Source of the DNA: Pseudomonas deceptionensis
Lineage (GTDB): Bacteria; Pseudomonadota; Gammaproteobacteria; Pseudomonadales; Pseudomonadaceae
Assembly: GCF_900106095.1 (NCBI RefSeq)
Contig: NZ_FNUD01000002.1
Span: 186,001-250,000 of the forward strand
DNA: 64,000 bases
Direction: 5' to 3'
The translations under genes and the position numbers were made by a program. Shown piece by piece: positions 36,921-46,326 of the stretch; positions within the stretch are counted from its first letter, which is position 1; each line of letters begins with the position of its first letter. Under the pieces are notes generated by a model. The model saw only the letters and a program-made list of their open reading frames with translations, was not told the DNA's origin and made no database searches.

Positions 36921-38014
36921 CAGCGAACACTCCTGATTACGGTCACGGCGCGATAAGGCCCCAATTGATCACCCACCTCCTGAACCTCGATATTGGCCTG
37001 GCGCGTCAGGTGCAGCAGCAACTGCACGTCCTGATCATCACGATCACGCACCAGCACGTGGTCCGGCACCCGGCGCATCACGGCGCGGGTGGCCTCGGCG
37101 ATACCCGGTTTGACCCGGTTGGGGTTGGTCACCGCAAATCGGGTCGAGATACGTTCGACCGCAGCCACCGCCGAGTGTTGCAAAGCCAATGCCTGCTCCG
37201 GTGTCCAGGGTTGAGCCGATGCCTGCGGCGCCAGCTGCGCTCGCTCGGCTTCGATACTGTGGATAAAACCCATGGTCACGTCGTGCTCAGCCAAGTGGTC
37301 GTACACCACGCAACCATGCAGGCCCGGGTCTTGCGGCCAGATGGAGCGTGAAACAAGGCCGGAAACCGTCGCCCCGAGGATGCCCGACGGGATCAGCCAG
37401 TCTTCAGCCGAAGCCGCCAGCCAGGCGCGACCACAAGGGTCGGCCAGCACTACCAGACGCGGATCTGCCGGGAAACGCGAATCGCCCGCCAGGCTGTCGC
37501 GGATCTGGCCGCTGATCGCGCCCTTGCCGGTCCAGCCATCAACAAACACGATGTTCTCGGCACCGTGGGCCTTGATGATAGCTTCGAGTGCCACGTTGTC
37601 GATTCCACGGTCACGAATAATGCTGATCCCGTAGTGCCGGGCCTCGCGGCCCAGATCGAGCAGCGCCCGGCGCAGCAATACGCCCAGCGGCAAACCGGCC
37701 CGCACAAACGACACCAGCGCAATCGAAGGGCCGCTGTAACGTTCATTCAACGCCTGGGCCAGCGCCTGCACATCGGCCGCCATACGGGCACCGTTCTGCG
37801 CCAGAGCAAGCTGATACAGGTTTTTATGGGTGTCGGAGGGCGGATGTTCCTCGCTGATCATCTCGGAGTAATGGCGCTGCTGAGTCTGAATCAGGCGCTC
37901 TTTTTCCTGCACGTCAGTGGCTTCAATCTGCATGGCGCGCAGTAAAAAGTGCACGTCATCGGCGTCATAGCTGCCACTGCCGACGGTGTTCAGCCCTGCA
38001 AAAGCGTTACTCAT
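36920..38014 (-). CDS. StiP-type protein with C-terminal PELOTA-like domain
   Basis: The 364-residue protein has a PRTase-like fold segment (VFVDGWTGKGAISGQI near 180, recalling the PRPP loop) and a C-terminal alpha/beta unit (QLLLHLTRQANIEV to the end) resembling the PELOTA RNA-binding domain. Databases call such proteins cysteine protease StiP, but a nucleotide-related role fits the operon better. The ATG 38014 is chosen because the 56 upstream codons are unlike the family and overlap the HAD gene. Function unproven. Confidence 0.75.
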   Translation of the reverse strand: MSNAFAGLNTVGSGSYDADDVHFLLRAMQIEATDVQEKERLIQTQQRHYSEMISEEHPPSDTHKNLYQLALAQNGARMAADVQALAQALNERYSGPSIALVSFVRAGLPLGVLLRRALLDLGREARHYGISIIRDRGIDNVALEAIIKAHGAENIVFVDGWTGKGAISGQIRDSLAGDSRFPADPRLVVLADPCGRAWLAASAEDWLIPSGILGATVSGLVSRSIWPQDPGLHGCVVYDHLAEHDVTMGFIHSIEAERAQLAPQASAQPWTPEQALALQHSAVAAVERISTRFAVTNPNRVKPGIAEATRAVMRRVPDHVLVRDRDDQDVQLLLHLTRQANIEVQEVGDQLGPYRAVTVIRSVR

Positions 38015-38765
38015 GGCTGACGCTCGCCAGCACATGGGAAGCCAACTGACCGCGCTTGGGCGTGCCCCACCAGTCGCACTCGGCCATAAAGCCCAGGTCC
38101 GAGACGCTGTCACCAAAGCCCAGCAACGGCCGCTTGCCGTTGATCGCCTGATCGCGACGTATCCACTCGCGCACCGCTTCACGTTTTTGCAGCGCTACGG
38201 GCAGGAACGCCAGGTTGTTGCCATTGCCGTGTACATACAGCCCGTCCAGCAAGCCCCGCGCCTTGACCTCGGCCAACACGGTGAGCAGCGCTTCGTCGGT
38301 TTCGTTGTTGTGCTTGGTGACCACGTAATTGGCCAGCCCCTGCTCTTCAACCACCCAACCGCGCAGCGAAAAACCAAGCTCGGCGCCAATGGCCAGGGTT
38401 TGCTCGCTCAACTGGTGCAGACGGGTCTGCTCAAGTGCCAGCTGGTCGCACATGCGGGCATGCCAGTCCAGGTCCAGCGAACCGTCCGGGTTGAGAATCA
38501 CCCCGCCATGGGCGCAGACCGCACCGTGGGCGAAGGGCAATTGCACCCGTTGATAGGCCTCGATGCTGCGCGCAGTCACGGGAACCACGTCGCTGGTGGC
38601 CAGCAGCCATTCCACAAAGCTTTTTTGTGTCGCGCTCATAAAGCCATTGGGCTGACCGTCTACGTCCAGCGTGGCGGCAAAGCGGGGCTCATCGCCCATT
38701 TTGCGGGCGGTCTGAAACAGGGTGTCGTCCAGATCGACGAACACCAGCGGGCGATTACTGCTCAT
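38007..38765 (-). CDS. HAD-superfamily hydrolase (sucrose-phosphatase-like)
   Basis: The 252-residue protein has motif I FVDLDDTLFQTA (D11, D13), a Thr in VVPVTARS as motif II, and LGFGDSVSDLGFM as motif IV, with a C2-type cap. It is the second phosphatase of the Ter-linked module. It overlaps the StiP-type gene by 8 bp and the phosphoribosyltransferase gene by 11 bp. Confidence 0.82.
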   Translation of the reverse strand: MSSNRPLVFVDLDDTLFQTARKMGDEPRFAATLDVDGQPNGFMSATQKSFVEWLLATSDVVPVTARSIEAYQRVQLPFAHGAVCAHGGVILNPDGSLDLDWHARMCDQLALEQTRLHQLSEQTLAIGAELGFSLRGWVVEEQGLANYVVTKHNNETDEALLTVLAEVKARGLLDGLYVHGNGNNLAFLPVALQKREAVREWIRRDQAINGKRPLLGFGDSVSDLGFMAECDWWGTPKRGQLASHVLASVSHE

Positions 38766-39897
38766 CTACGATCACCTGCGCATTCAATGCGCTGATCAGC
38801 GCCGGGTCGACGGCAGCCGCCGGGGTTTCACTGCAAATCAGCACCCGGTCAAACTGGCCCGGGGCGACGTTGTAAAGGAAGTTGGGAATACCCAGCCCGT
38901 AGTTGTCAGAGAACGACAATGCGTGGTCGATGGCATGGCCCAGGGCAATCGGGGAGCGGCTGGTGGAGCTGAAGTGCACGTCGGCACCCGCCCGTTCCAG
39001 GCGCTCGGCCAACAGGAATGGTGGCCAGACATATTCGCTGGTACCGATGACCAATACCCGCTCTCCGGGCGCTACCTGCAAGTCGGGCGCCAGGGTGTCG
39101 AGGTGTTCACACACCCCCATACGGCCCCAGTCACGGCTCGGATCAAGCGCCCAGTCACCTTGGGCCACACTGCCCACCTCGGGCATGTCCGGCAGCTCAG
39201 CGGTGGGATCTTCGGCGAACGTGTAGCGACCGTCGAGCAACGAGACGCTGCTAACGTGGTCACCCATGGCCTTGCGTACAGCGTCCTGGGACCAGTCGGT
39301 CAGGGTCGCGGTGACGATGCGCTCAATCGAGTTGAGCCCCGCTTCGGCCAGCGCCCGGGACAGGTTGATAAAGGTATTGCCGGTCGACGCTTCGTCGTCC
39401 ACCAGCACCAGCGAGCGGGCGCTGAGCATCAGGTCGCGGGTGTGCGCGTCTTGTGGCAGATGCAGCAGGTGCGAGCTGGCGTGGCTGTGCTCTTCTTCAA
39501 AGCGGGCGAACAGTTCGCTGCCCGTGGGGTGACGGCTGCTGCACAGGTACACGCTGTCATTGCGGGTCCGGCTCAACGCACGGTGTACGCCGGCGCCCAG
39601 TCCGACAGCGGTTTCGGCCATGCCGATCACCAGCACCGGGCCAGGCAGGTCTGCCGGGATCTTGCCGGCCAGGGCGTTGAAGCTTTCAGCCATCAGCGAG
39701 GGACGGGCCGGGATGTGACGGCCCAGCACGCGGGAAACAAACAAAAAGGCCCGCTTTGGATTACGCCGCTCGGCAAAACTGAAAAGTGCCTGAGGCTCGA
39801 AGGTCGATGCATTGACCTGCACCTCCAGGCGACCGCGCTTAAGGTTTGCATGCAAAACCTTGGGTTCGGTCATGGGGTTACCGCTATTCATCAACAT
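38755..39897 (-). CDS. Phosphoribosyltransferase with TRSP domain
   Basis: The 380-residue protein has the PRPP loop VLVDDEASTGNTF (about 165-177) of type I phosphoribosyltransferases and a C-terminal region (about 230-380, starting GRMGVCEHLD) that fits the TRSP domain found with it in Ter operons. It probably joins a base-like acceptor to PRPP. AGG lies 7 bp before ATG 39897; internal ATGs at 39891 and 39873 are possible. Confidence 0.82.
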   Translation of the reverse strand: MLMNSGNPMTEPKVLHANLKRGRLEVQVNASTFEPQALFSFAERRNPKRAFLFVSRVLGRHIPARPSLMAESFNALAGKIPADLPGPVLVIGMAETAVGLGAGVHRALSRTRNDSVYLCSSRHPTGSELFARFEEEHSHASSHLLHLPQDAHTRDLMLSARSLVLVDDEASTGNTFINLSRALAEAGLNSIERIVTATLTDWSQDAVRKAMGDHVSSVSLLDGRYTFAEDPTAELPDMPEVGSVAQGDWALDPSRDWGRMGVCEHLDTLAPDLQVAPGERVLVIGTSEYVWPPFLLAERLERAGADVHFSSTSRSPIALGHAIDHALSFSDNYGLGIPNFLYNVAPGQFDRVLICSETPAAAVDPALISALNAQVIVDEQ

Positions 39898-39985
39898 TTA
39901 CTACCTGGAAATACATAAAAAGTGGGGGACGATCAGCGAGTCGATGACTTAAGACAAGCGAAAAATGGTTACCGGAAACGTCAAC

Positions 39986-40999
39986 TCACCTTAACAGCGA
40001 TTCCCCGCGAACCGGAACGACCACCGTGATTGCCTTGACTTGCACATCCTCGCGCCAGACGCTGGCCGGCACCGGCAGACCCAGGCGGCGAGCGGCAAAA
40101 ATACCGGGCAGGTTGACGCCGGCTTCGCGCGTATAGCCGATGCCGCCGGAGTAACGCAGATTGATCTCCAGCAGGTGTGGCTGGCCTGCCGCATCATCGC
40201 GGGTCTGCACGTTGACGATACCGTCGCACTTGAAGTGCCGTGCGGCCTTGATCGCCAGCTCAACCGCAGCACCGTCGCGCTCAAACGTCTGCATCAGGCC
40301 CTGCTTGCGCCGCCCCACAAACGCCACGGCCTCGCCTGCTTCGCACACCATGTCCACCGAGCATTCGCTGCCGGGCATGTACGGCATCACCAGCAACGGC
40401 TTGGGCGCCTCTGATTGCCCGTAGGCGTGGGCAAAGACCGTTGCATTGACTTCATGGGCGTCGGCGTTGGCAAAACTGCGGAACGGGTCGACATCATCGG
40501 CCAGGCGCCAAAAGCCCTGACCATAAATGCCGCGTGTCGGTTTTACGCAAACCTGGCCATCACGGGACAACTGGGCGTACTCCGCTTGCAGCTCGTCCTG
40601 AGTGCTCACCTCAATGGCCGGAATGCACGCCAGCCCGGCCGCCAGGGCTTCGCGGGTGAATACTGCCTTGTCGTCTACCCGCTCAAAGGTGTCCAGATCC
40701 AGGGCGCCCGTGATCAGTTGCAGGCCAGCGGCTTCGAACTCGGCCCGATGGGCTTCATAGACCTGCCCTACGCGCCCGGCCAGCACCACGCGGATCTGAT
40801 GGGCTCGCGCCTGTTCGATAACCCAGCCAATGCGTTCTTGATTGTCCAGAGGCTCGCGCCAGGCGACATCTGCCAACCCGGTAATTTCAGGGCGGTTTTG
40901 TCGGTGTGAGGCAAAGATCCGAACCGCATCGGGCAGCGCCGCGCGGGCACCTGCAATCACGTCGCGTTGGCTCGATTGCCCTTCAAGAAACCAGATCAT
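39986..40999 (-). CDS. ATP-grasp domain protein of the Ter-linked module
   Basis: The 337-residue protein has an ATP-grasp core: VCVKPTRGIYGQGF (ATP-binding Lys and Gly-rich loop), then E/N metal ligands in LLEINLRYSGGIGYT. Such enzymes form amide or similar bonds by carboxyl phosphorylation. It is the first gene of the leftward twelve-gene operon that ends with terE. ATG 40999 is chosen since AAGGG lies 8 bp before it. The promoter should lie in 41006-41184 but I see no clear minus-strand boxes. Confidence 0.82.
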   Translation of the reverse strand: MIWFLEGQSSQRDVIAGARAALPDAVRIFASHRQNRPEITGLADVAWREPLDNQERIGWVIEQARAHQIRVVLAGRVGQVYEAHRAEFEAAGLQLITGALDLDTFERVDDKAVFTREALAAGLACIPAIEVSTQDELQAEYAQLSRDGQVCVKPTRGIYGQGFWRLADDVDPFRSFANADAHEVNATVFAHAYGQSEAPKPLLVMPYMPGSECSVDMVCEAGEAVAFVGRRKQGLMQTFERDGAAVELAIKAARHFKCDGIVNVQTRDDAAGQPHLLEINLRYSGGIGYTREAGVNLPGIFAARRLGLPVPASVWREDVQVKAITVVVPVRGESLLR

Positions 41000-41184
41000 G
41001 GACATCCCTTGCTACAGATAGTGGAGAGGCGGTCTAAACGCGGGATTCTAGCGGATGGCGCCGGCCACCACCTGACAAACCGCATCGCCAACAAGCCTGG
41101 ACTTAGCCACTTTCACATTTTGTAAATAATTACCCTCCTATACTCCAGCGCACTATTCCCCTGCCTTTTCTGCCTGGTAGCCCA

Positions 41185-42645
41185 ATGCGTCTGACTCGTC
41201 CCGCTCTGCTGCTGTTGCTCCTCGCTGGTGTGCTGTTCTTTTTTGCGCTGGGCAATCACCAGTTGCAAGGCTCGACCGAGTCGCGAGTGGCGGGCATCGC
41301 CATGCAAATGCACCTGAGCGACGACTGGGTCACACCCAACTTGCTCAATGAACCCTTCCTTGAAAAACCGCCCCTGAGCCTGTGGCTGGATGCGGGCGCC
41401 ATTCGTGTGTTTGGCGCCCAGCCATTCGCCGTGCGCCTGGCCTCGGCTTTTGCCGGGCTGTTTTGCGTGCTGTTGCTGTACGCCATGTTGCGCAAGCTGG
41501 GGCGCCCTGTCGCACTGGCCTGGACCGCCGCGGCAATGCTGGCAACCATGGGCAGCTTTTGGGGCAATGTGCGTCAGGTGGGTGAAGACGCGCTGCTGAC
41601 CCTGGGGGTGACCATGGCCTTGCTGGCGTTTTTTCATGCCAGCCGCCAACTGCGTTTTGCCTGGGGCAGCTGGTTGCTGTTTGCCGCTGGCATAGCCATT
41701 GCGACCTTGAGTAAAGGCGTACTGGGCCTGGCATTGCCGGGGGTGGTGATCTTTGTATTCCTGCTGTGTGAAAGCCTGATAGCAAAACGTTTTGTACCGC
41801 GCAACTGGCTGCGACCTGCGCTGCTGACCCTGCTGGGGCTGATTCCGCTGATGATCTGGCTGTGCGTGCTGTATCAGCGCGGTGGCATGCAAGCGCTTGG
41901 CGAGCTGCTGTGGACCAACAGCGTCGGGCGCTTCAGCGGCTCCTTTGTCGAAGCCGGGCATTACGAACCGTTCTACTACTACCTGAGAAAGCTGCCAGAA
42001 GCCTTCTTGCCGTGGAACCTGCTGACCTACCTGGGGCTCTGGCACTTTCGCAAACAACTGCGCAGCAACCCCTACCTGCTGTTTTTCTGCGTGTGGCTGG
42101 TGGCGCAGTTCGTGCTGCTGAACTTCGCCTCCAGCAAACGCGCGGTGTACCTGATGTCGCTGGCGCCAGCGGCTGCGGTCATTGCGGGTGAGTACGCCCG
42201 GGTTGTGTTGGCCTGGCTGCGCGAAAAAGGCCAGCACTCGGCGTGGGCCAGGTTCCTGAGCCAGCACCACCGCTCCCTCGCCGCCGCCCTGCTGGCCGCC
42301 GTAGTTACCGCCTACTTGGTGGCGGCGCTCCGGGCCCCGCTCGCCGATAAAACCGAGTCATTCGAGCCCCTGGCCGCCCACGCCATGAGCCTGCAAGCCA
42401 GCGGCAAACAGATCGCGCTGATGAAACCCGACGAGCGCCTGGCCGCCGTGGTGTTTTACACCCGCCAATTGCAGCACACCCTGGACTCAACCGCAGAACT
42501 GCAGGCGTTTCTCAGTGCATCGCCCGACAACATCGTGCTCATCGAAAACCCGGTGGTGCCCGGCATGGCGTTGAACATCGTGGACAAAGTCAGCGTGGGG
42601 CGTCGTCATTTTCACTTTGTGAGCCTGGCGGCGCCCCGGCCATAA
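41185..42645 (+). CDS. Glycosyltransferase family 39 (ArnT/PMT-like) membrane protein
   Basis: The 486-residue protein has about 10-12 membrane helices and the GT39 opening: hydrophobic helix 1, then the loop QGSTESRVAGIAMQM and FLEKPPLSLWL, with the acidic residue needed for transfer. These enzymes move sugars from polyprenyl phosphate to lipid A or proteins on the periplasmic side. It is shorter than ArnT (about 550), so the acceptor is unclear. A TATACT box at 41139-41144 may be its -10. It is divergent from the ter operon. Confidence 0.8.
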   Translation: MRLTRPALLLLLLAGVLFFFALGNHQLQGSTESRVAGIAMQMHLSDDWVTPNLLNEPFLEKPPLSLWLDAGAIRVFGAQPFAVRLASAFAGLFCVLLLYAMLRKLGRPVALAWTAAAMLATMGSFWGNVRQVGEDALLTLGVTMALLAFFHASRQLRFAWGSWLLFAAGIAIATLSKGVLGLALPGVVIFVFLLCESLIAKRFVPRNWLRPALLTLLGLIPLMIWLCVLYQRGGMQALGELLWTNSVGRFSGSFVEAGHYEPFYYYLRKLPEAFLPWNLLTYLGLWHFRKQLRSNPYLLFFCVWLVAQFVLLNFASSKRAVYLMSLAPAAAVIAGEYARVVLAWLREKGQHSAWARFLSQHHRSLAAALLAAVVTAYLVAALRAPLADKTESFEPLAAHAMSLQASGKQIALMKPDERLAAVVFYTRQLQHTLDSTAELQAFLSASPDNIVLIENPVVPGMALNIVDKVSVGRRHFHFVSLAAPRP

Positions 42646-42737
42646 ACTTGATCCCGGGCAACAGAACCGCAGTTGCCGTGGCCGATCGCGGGGTATTGGC
42701 TACGCTCCTTGGGCGTTTCCCACTCAAGGAGCCTGTC

Positions 42738-43244
42738 ATGACCATCAGCATTACCAGCAAAACCCTGAGCGACTACGACGCTCAGCTGGCCTTCAACACA
42801 GCCACCGCGTTTCTACGCAAGTCTGACCTGGCCAACTACCTGATCGATCAGCTTGAACAGCAACGCGTCAAGCTCAGCGTCGAGGTCAGCAGCGACCCGG
42901 CACTGGCCAATCAGGACGTATCGAACAAGGGTTCGATTGTATGGAACCTGCACAGTGACCAGTCACCCAGCCCGGACTTGCCCGACGTGGCGGCCTTGCT
43001 CAGCCGTATCCCGGCCCAGCAAAAGCCCTACATCACCAGCCAGTGGCGACTGATGCATTCGCTCGCCCTCGCCTGCCAGCAACTGAACGATCAACTCAAC
43101 TTCCGCGATGCGGATGCCACATGGCCATGGCTTGACGAAAAAGTGCTCAGTGCCGGCGATATCGAAAATGTGGTGGCACGCGAACTCAGCGACCTGCCAT
43201 TGCCCGATGAGCAAAACTGGAACCGCCTGCTCAAACGCACCTGA
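42738..43244 (+). CDS. Hypothetical protein, 168 residues
   Basis: The start ATG 42738 has AAGGAG at 7 bp, which makes expression likely; an upstream in-frame ATG at 42648 is less likely. The protein is soluble and slightly acidic, with no signal peptide, no membrane helix and no motif I recognise (start MTISITSKTLSDYDAQLAF, end PDEQNWNRLLKRT). It lies 92 bp after the GT39 gene and may be cotranscribed with it. Confidence 0.7.
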   Translation: MTISITSKTLSDYDAQLAFNTATAFLRKSDLANYLIDQLEQQRVKLSVEVSSDPALANQDVSNKGSIVWNLHSDQSPSPDLPDVAALLSRIPAQQKPYITSQWRLMHSLALACQQLNDQLNFRDADATWPWLDEKVLSAGDIENVVARELSDLPLPDEQNWNRLLKRT

Positions 43245-43262
43245 TTGGGCAAACGCAATGAA

Positions 43263-43287
43263 AACGCCCGGCGCATGGCCGGGCGTT
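43263..43287 (-). terminator. Terminator between the hypothetical gene and the histidine phosphatase
   Basis: AACGCCCGGC (43263-43272) pairs with GCCGGGCGTT (43278-43287). TTTT follows on the minus strand, so it mainly ends the phosphatase transcript; the plus side has only a G run. Confidence 0.75.
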
Positions 43288-43311
43288 AGGGGGGGCACCT
43301 GAAGGGGCCGA

Positions 43312-44043
43312 TCAGAACTGCGAAGCTTCATACCCGTGGCCGGCCGTCGCGTTGACCACTGGCACGATGCTCGCCCAGTCTTTGGGTGCGATGTAACCCA
43401 GCATCTGCGGTTCGCCATTGACGCCGTTGGTCTTGATAAACAATGAATCACCGTAGCCAAACGTCGTGTTCGTTGACAGGTGCATGTCCAAAAGCAGCTG
43501 ATCCATGCATTCACTGTGGGTGACCAGTACCAGGTTGTGGCCCGCTACCTTGTGCTTGAGGGCATCACGCAACATGCCGCCCCGGCAGTTGAACAACCAG
43601 TCCTGGGCCTCCACCGGCCGGGCGAACATGGCATCGGCGGTTTGCCGGGCCCGGGTCAGCAAGCTGCTGTAAATGTCGGCATTCTTGAGACCTAACTGCT
43701 CATAGTCCGAGCCCAACGCCTGAACGGCTGCAGCACCGCGCACCGTCACACCGTCTTCTGGCCCCAGGCACTGCGTGGTAGAGCGATCGCAGCGCTCGGC
43801 ATGGCGAACCAGAGCAATCACATCGCCTTTGGCCCAGCTGTCAGTGAGCAACAACACATGATCGGCATGGCTGGCTTGCGCCAGATTGGGCGCGGACGCA
43901 GGCGCCAACAAGGTCAATGTCAGCGCAATGGCCAGCACGCTTGCAACGCCCACGACCAGCACATTTCTATAACGGGCCAGCCCGCGACGCAGCATTGCTC
44001 GATTGATTGCGGTCAAGACAGGACTCAACGTCACGATAAACAC
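43312..44043 (-). CDS. Histidine phosphatase family protein, membrane-anchored
   Basis: The 243-residue protein has one N-terminal membrane helix (about 28-47) and a periplasmic histidine-phosphatase domain: R80-H81 in ALVRHAERCD, R in LLTRARQTAD and the second His in LVTHSECMDQ. It resembles the LPS-modifying Ais-type phosphatases, which would fit its place near a GT39 sugar transferase, but the substrate is not certain. Confidence 0.82.
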   Translation of the reverse strand: MFIVTLSPVLTAINRAMLRRGLARYRNVLVVGVASVLAIALTLTLLAPASAPNLAQASHADHVLLLTDSWAKGDVIALVRHAERCDRSTTQCLGPEDGVTVRGAAAVQALGSDYEQLGLKNADIYSSLLTRARQTADAMFARPVEAQDWLFNCRGGMLRDALKHKVAGHNLVLVTHSECMDQLLLDMHLSTNTTFGYGDSLFIKTNGVNGEPQMLGYIAPKDWASIVPVVNATAGHGYEASQF

Positions 44044-44403
44044 GCCCCCTTTGGCAGTCAGTGAACGACTCTGGCCGCCACCCTATAACGCGAATATGAC
44101 AGCGGATAGATTCGCAGCCCGCTGCAAGAAATAGATTTACACAACGTAGGTCTCTATTAGCTGAACGCTAGTCTAAAAAAGGAGAGGTCAGAGACAGGTG
44201 AAACGAATGTGAAAAAAAACGTGAAGCCCACGTTTGACCACACTCTCCAAATGGACATGCAGCTATCTGAGCATTGCATCAAACAAAACGTTTCAGCTCT
44301 GACGAAAGCCGCCGATACCCCCCAACACAACACTCTGCTGGGCCAGAAGAATAAAACCCTCCAGCGAACTTAGATCATGCGTGCACCGTTCCTGGAGAAC
44401 TCT
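44044..44403. other. Intergenic region with candidate sigma28 promoter before the chemoreceptor
   Basis: A 360-bp divergent gap. GCCGATAC (44311-44318) matches seven of eight bases of the FliA -10 box GCCGATAA and lies 85 bp before the chemoreceptor start. The -35 half is weak (TTCAGCTC, 11 bp upstream). AGGAGA occurs at 44180 but no gene follows it. Nothing else is seen. Confidence 0.4.
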
Positions 44404-46326
44404 ATGAATAGATGGCTGAGCAACATCAGCGTCAACCTGAAACTGACCCTGGGCTTTGGCCTGGTACTGGCCCTCACCTGCGTAATGGCCGTGTGCAACT
44501 GGATCAGCCTGGACAAACTGATTGACCGCAGTAACTGGATGAGCGACATCACGCGCCTTAACACCGCGTTTACCAACCTGCGAGTGACGCGCTTGCAGTA
44601 CATGCTCACAGACGGCGACGAAGCCGCTGCGCAGAAGGTACAAGCCAGCATTGATGCGTTTTCGGCTCAGCAAGAACAGCTGATCGCCAGCTTCAAAAGC
44701 CTGGACAACCTCAAGCTGCTCAAGGAACAGCAAGCCATTATCGGCCGCTACGAGAGCGCCCTGGTGACGATGCGCAAGGCTTACGTTGAGTCTGCCGCAT
44801 CACGGGCGGCCATGGACCGCAGCGCCAAGCTGGCGCAAGACGCCATCGCAACGCTGATCGCCCGCGCCGAGCAACTGCCGGCCGAAGATGAAAACCGCTT
44901 CGCCATGTTCCAGACCGTGTCTGAAATCCGTGAGCAGTTCCTGCTCTCGCGTTACCAGGTACGCGCCTATATTGCTGCGCCCACTCCGGCAACCGAAACG
45001 GCCGCCCGCCAGCAACTGGACAAAGCCGTCGCCAGCCTTGAGCGGTTAAACGCGCATTTCGCCACCAATGCCGGCGACACCCTGCGCACCCTGACCCAGA
45101 CCATGGAGCAGTACAAACAGGCGCTGCAGGTGTACACCTCCACTGACAACACCATCATCGCCACGCGCAAGGACATGACCGAATACGGCACCAGCGTCCT
45201 TGCCCTCAGCGACGAGCTGTACAAAATCCAGCTGCAGCGGCGCGACATCGAAAGCGCCACGGCCAACAGCATGCAACTGATCACCACCTTGCTGGTGTTG
45301 CTGTTTGGCGTTATCGCGGCGGTCATCATCACCCGCCAGATCACCGGCCCCCTGCGTGACACCCTGGCCGTGGTGGAACGTATTGCCAGTGGCGACCTGA
45401 CACAGAACCTGCGCATCACCCGTCGCGACGAACTGGGTGTGTTGCAGCAAGGTATTGCGCGCATGGGCACCACCCTGCGCGAGCTGATCAGCGGGATCCG
45501 TGATGGCGTGAGCCAGATCGCCAGCGCTGCCGAAGAGCTGTCTGCCGTGACCGAGCAAACCAGCGCCGGGGTCAACAGCCAGAAGATCGAGACCGATCAA
45601 GTGGCCACCGCCATGCATGAAATGACCGCCACCGTGCAGGAAGTGGCGCGCAACGCCGAACAGGCCTCCCAAGCGGCCGCAGCAGCAGACAACGAAGCCC
45701 GCGAAGGCGACACCGTGGTCAATCAGGCCATTGATCAGATCGAGCGCCTGGCGGTAGAAGTCGGCCGTTCGACCGAAGCCATGGCCGTGCTGCAACAGGA
45801 AAGCGACAAGATCGGCAGCGTGATGGACGTGATCAAGGCCGTGGCCGAACAGACCAACCTGCTGGCCCTCAACGCCGCCATCGAAGCCGCCCGTGCCGGT
45901 GACGCCGGGCGCGGGTTTGCCGTGGTGGCCGATGAAGTACGCGGCCTGGCCCAGCGGACGCAAAAATCCACCGAAGAGATCCAGACCCTGGTTGCCGCCT
46001 TGCAAAGCGGCACGCAGCAGGTGGCCAGCGTCATGCACAACAGCCGCACCCTGACCGACAGCAGCGTAACGCTGACCCGCCAGGCGGGCACCTCGTTGCA
46101 GGGCATCACCCGCACCGTGTCGAATATCCAGTCGATGAACCAGCAAATCGCAGCCGCCGCCGAACAGCAAAGCGCAGTGGCCGAAGAGATCAGCCGCAGC
46201 ATCGTCAACGTGCGCGACGTTTCGGAACAAACCGCAGCGGCCAGCGACGAGACTGCAAAGTCCAGCGTTGAGCTAGCGCGCCTGGGTAATCAACTGCAAG
46301 AGATGGTGAGCCACTTCAAGGTGTAA
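44404..46326 (+). CDS. Methyl-accepting chemotaxis protein, McpS-like (HBM-type sensor)
   Basis: The 640-residue protein has TM1 at about 12-32, a helical periplasmic domain of about 255 residues, TM2 at about 290-312, HAMP, and the highly conserved signalling hairpin ([20 protein letters not shown]). The start [18 protein letters not shown], the size and the sensor length match McpS of P. putida, whose helical bimodular domain binds TCA-cycle acids. The ligand here is inferred. GGAG at 7 bp supports ATG 44404. Its 3' end overlaps the converging deacylase gene by 11 bp. Confidence 0.92.
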   Translation: MNRWLSNISVNLKLTLGFGLVLALTCVMAVCNWISLDKLIDRSNWMSDITRLNTAFTNLRVTRLQYMLTDGDEAAAQKVQASIDAFSAQQEQLIASFKSLDNLKLLKEQQAIIGRYESALVTMRKAYVESAASRAAMDRSAKLAQDAIATLIARAEQLPAEDENRFAMFQTVSEIREQFLLSRYQVRAYIAAPTPATETAARQQLDKAVASLERLNAHFATNAGDTLRTLTQTMEQYKQALQVYTSTDNTIIATRKDMTEYGTSVLALSDELYKIQLQRRDIESATANSMQLITTLLVLLFGVIAAVIITRQITGPLRDTLAVVERIASGDLTQNLRITRRDELGVLQQGIARMGTTLRELISGIRDGVSQIASAAEELSAVTEQTSAGVNSQKIETDQVATAMHEMTATVQEVARNAEQASQAAAAADNEAREGDTVVNQAIDQIERLAVEVGRSTEAMAVLQQESDKIGSVMDVIKAVAEQTNLLALNAAIEAARAGDAGRGFAVVADEVRGLAQRTQKSTEEIQTLVAALQSGTQQVASVMHNSRTLTDSSVTLTRQAGTSLQGITRTVSNIQSMNQQIAAAAEQQSAVAEEISRSIVNVRDVSEQTAAASDETAKSSVELARLGNQLQEMVSHFKV

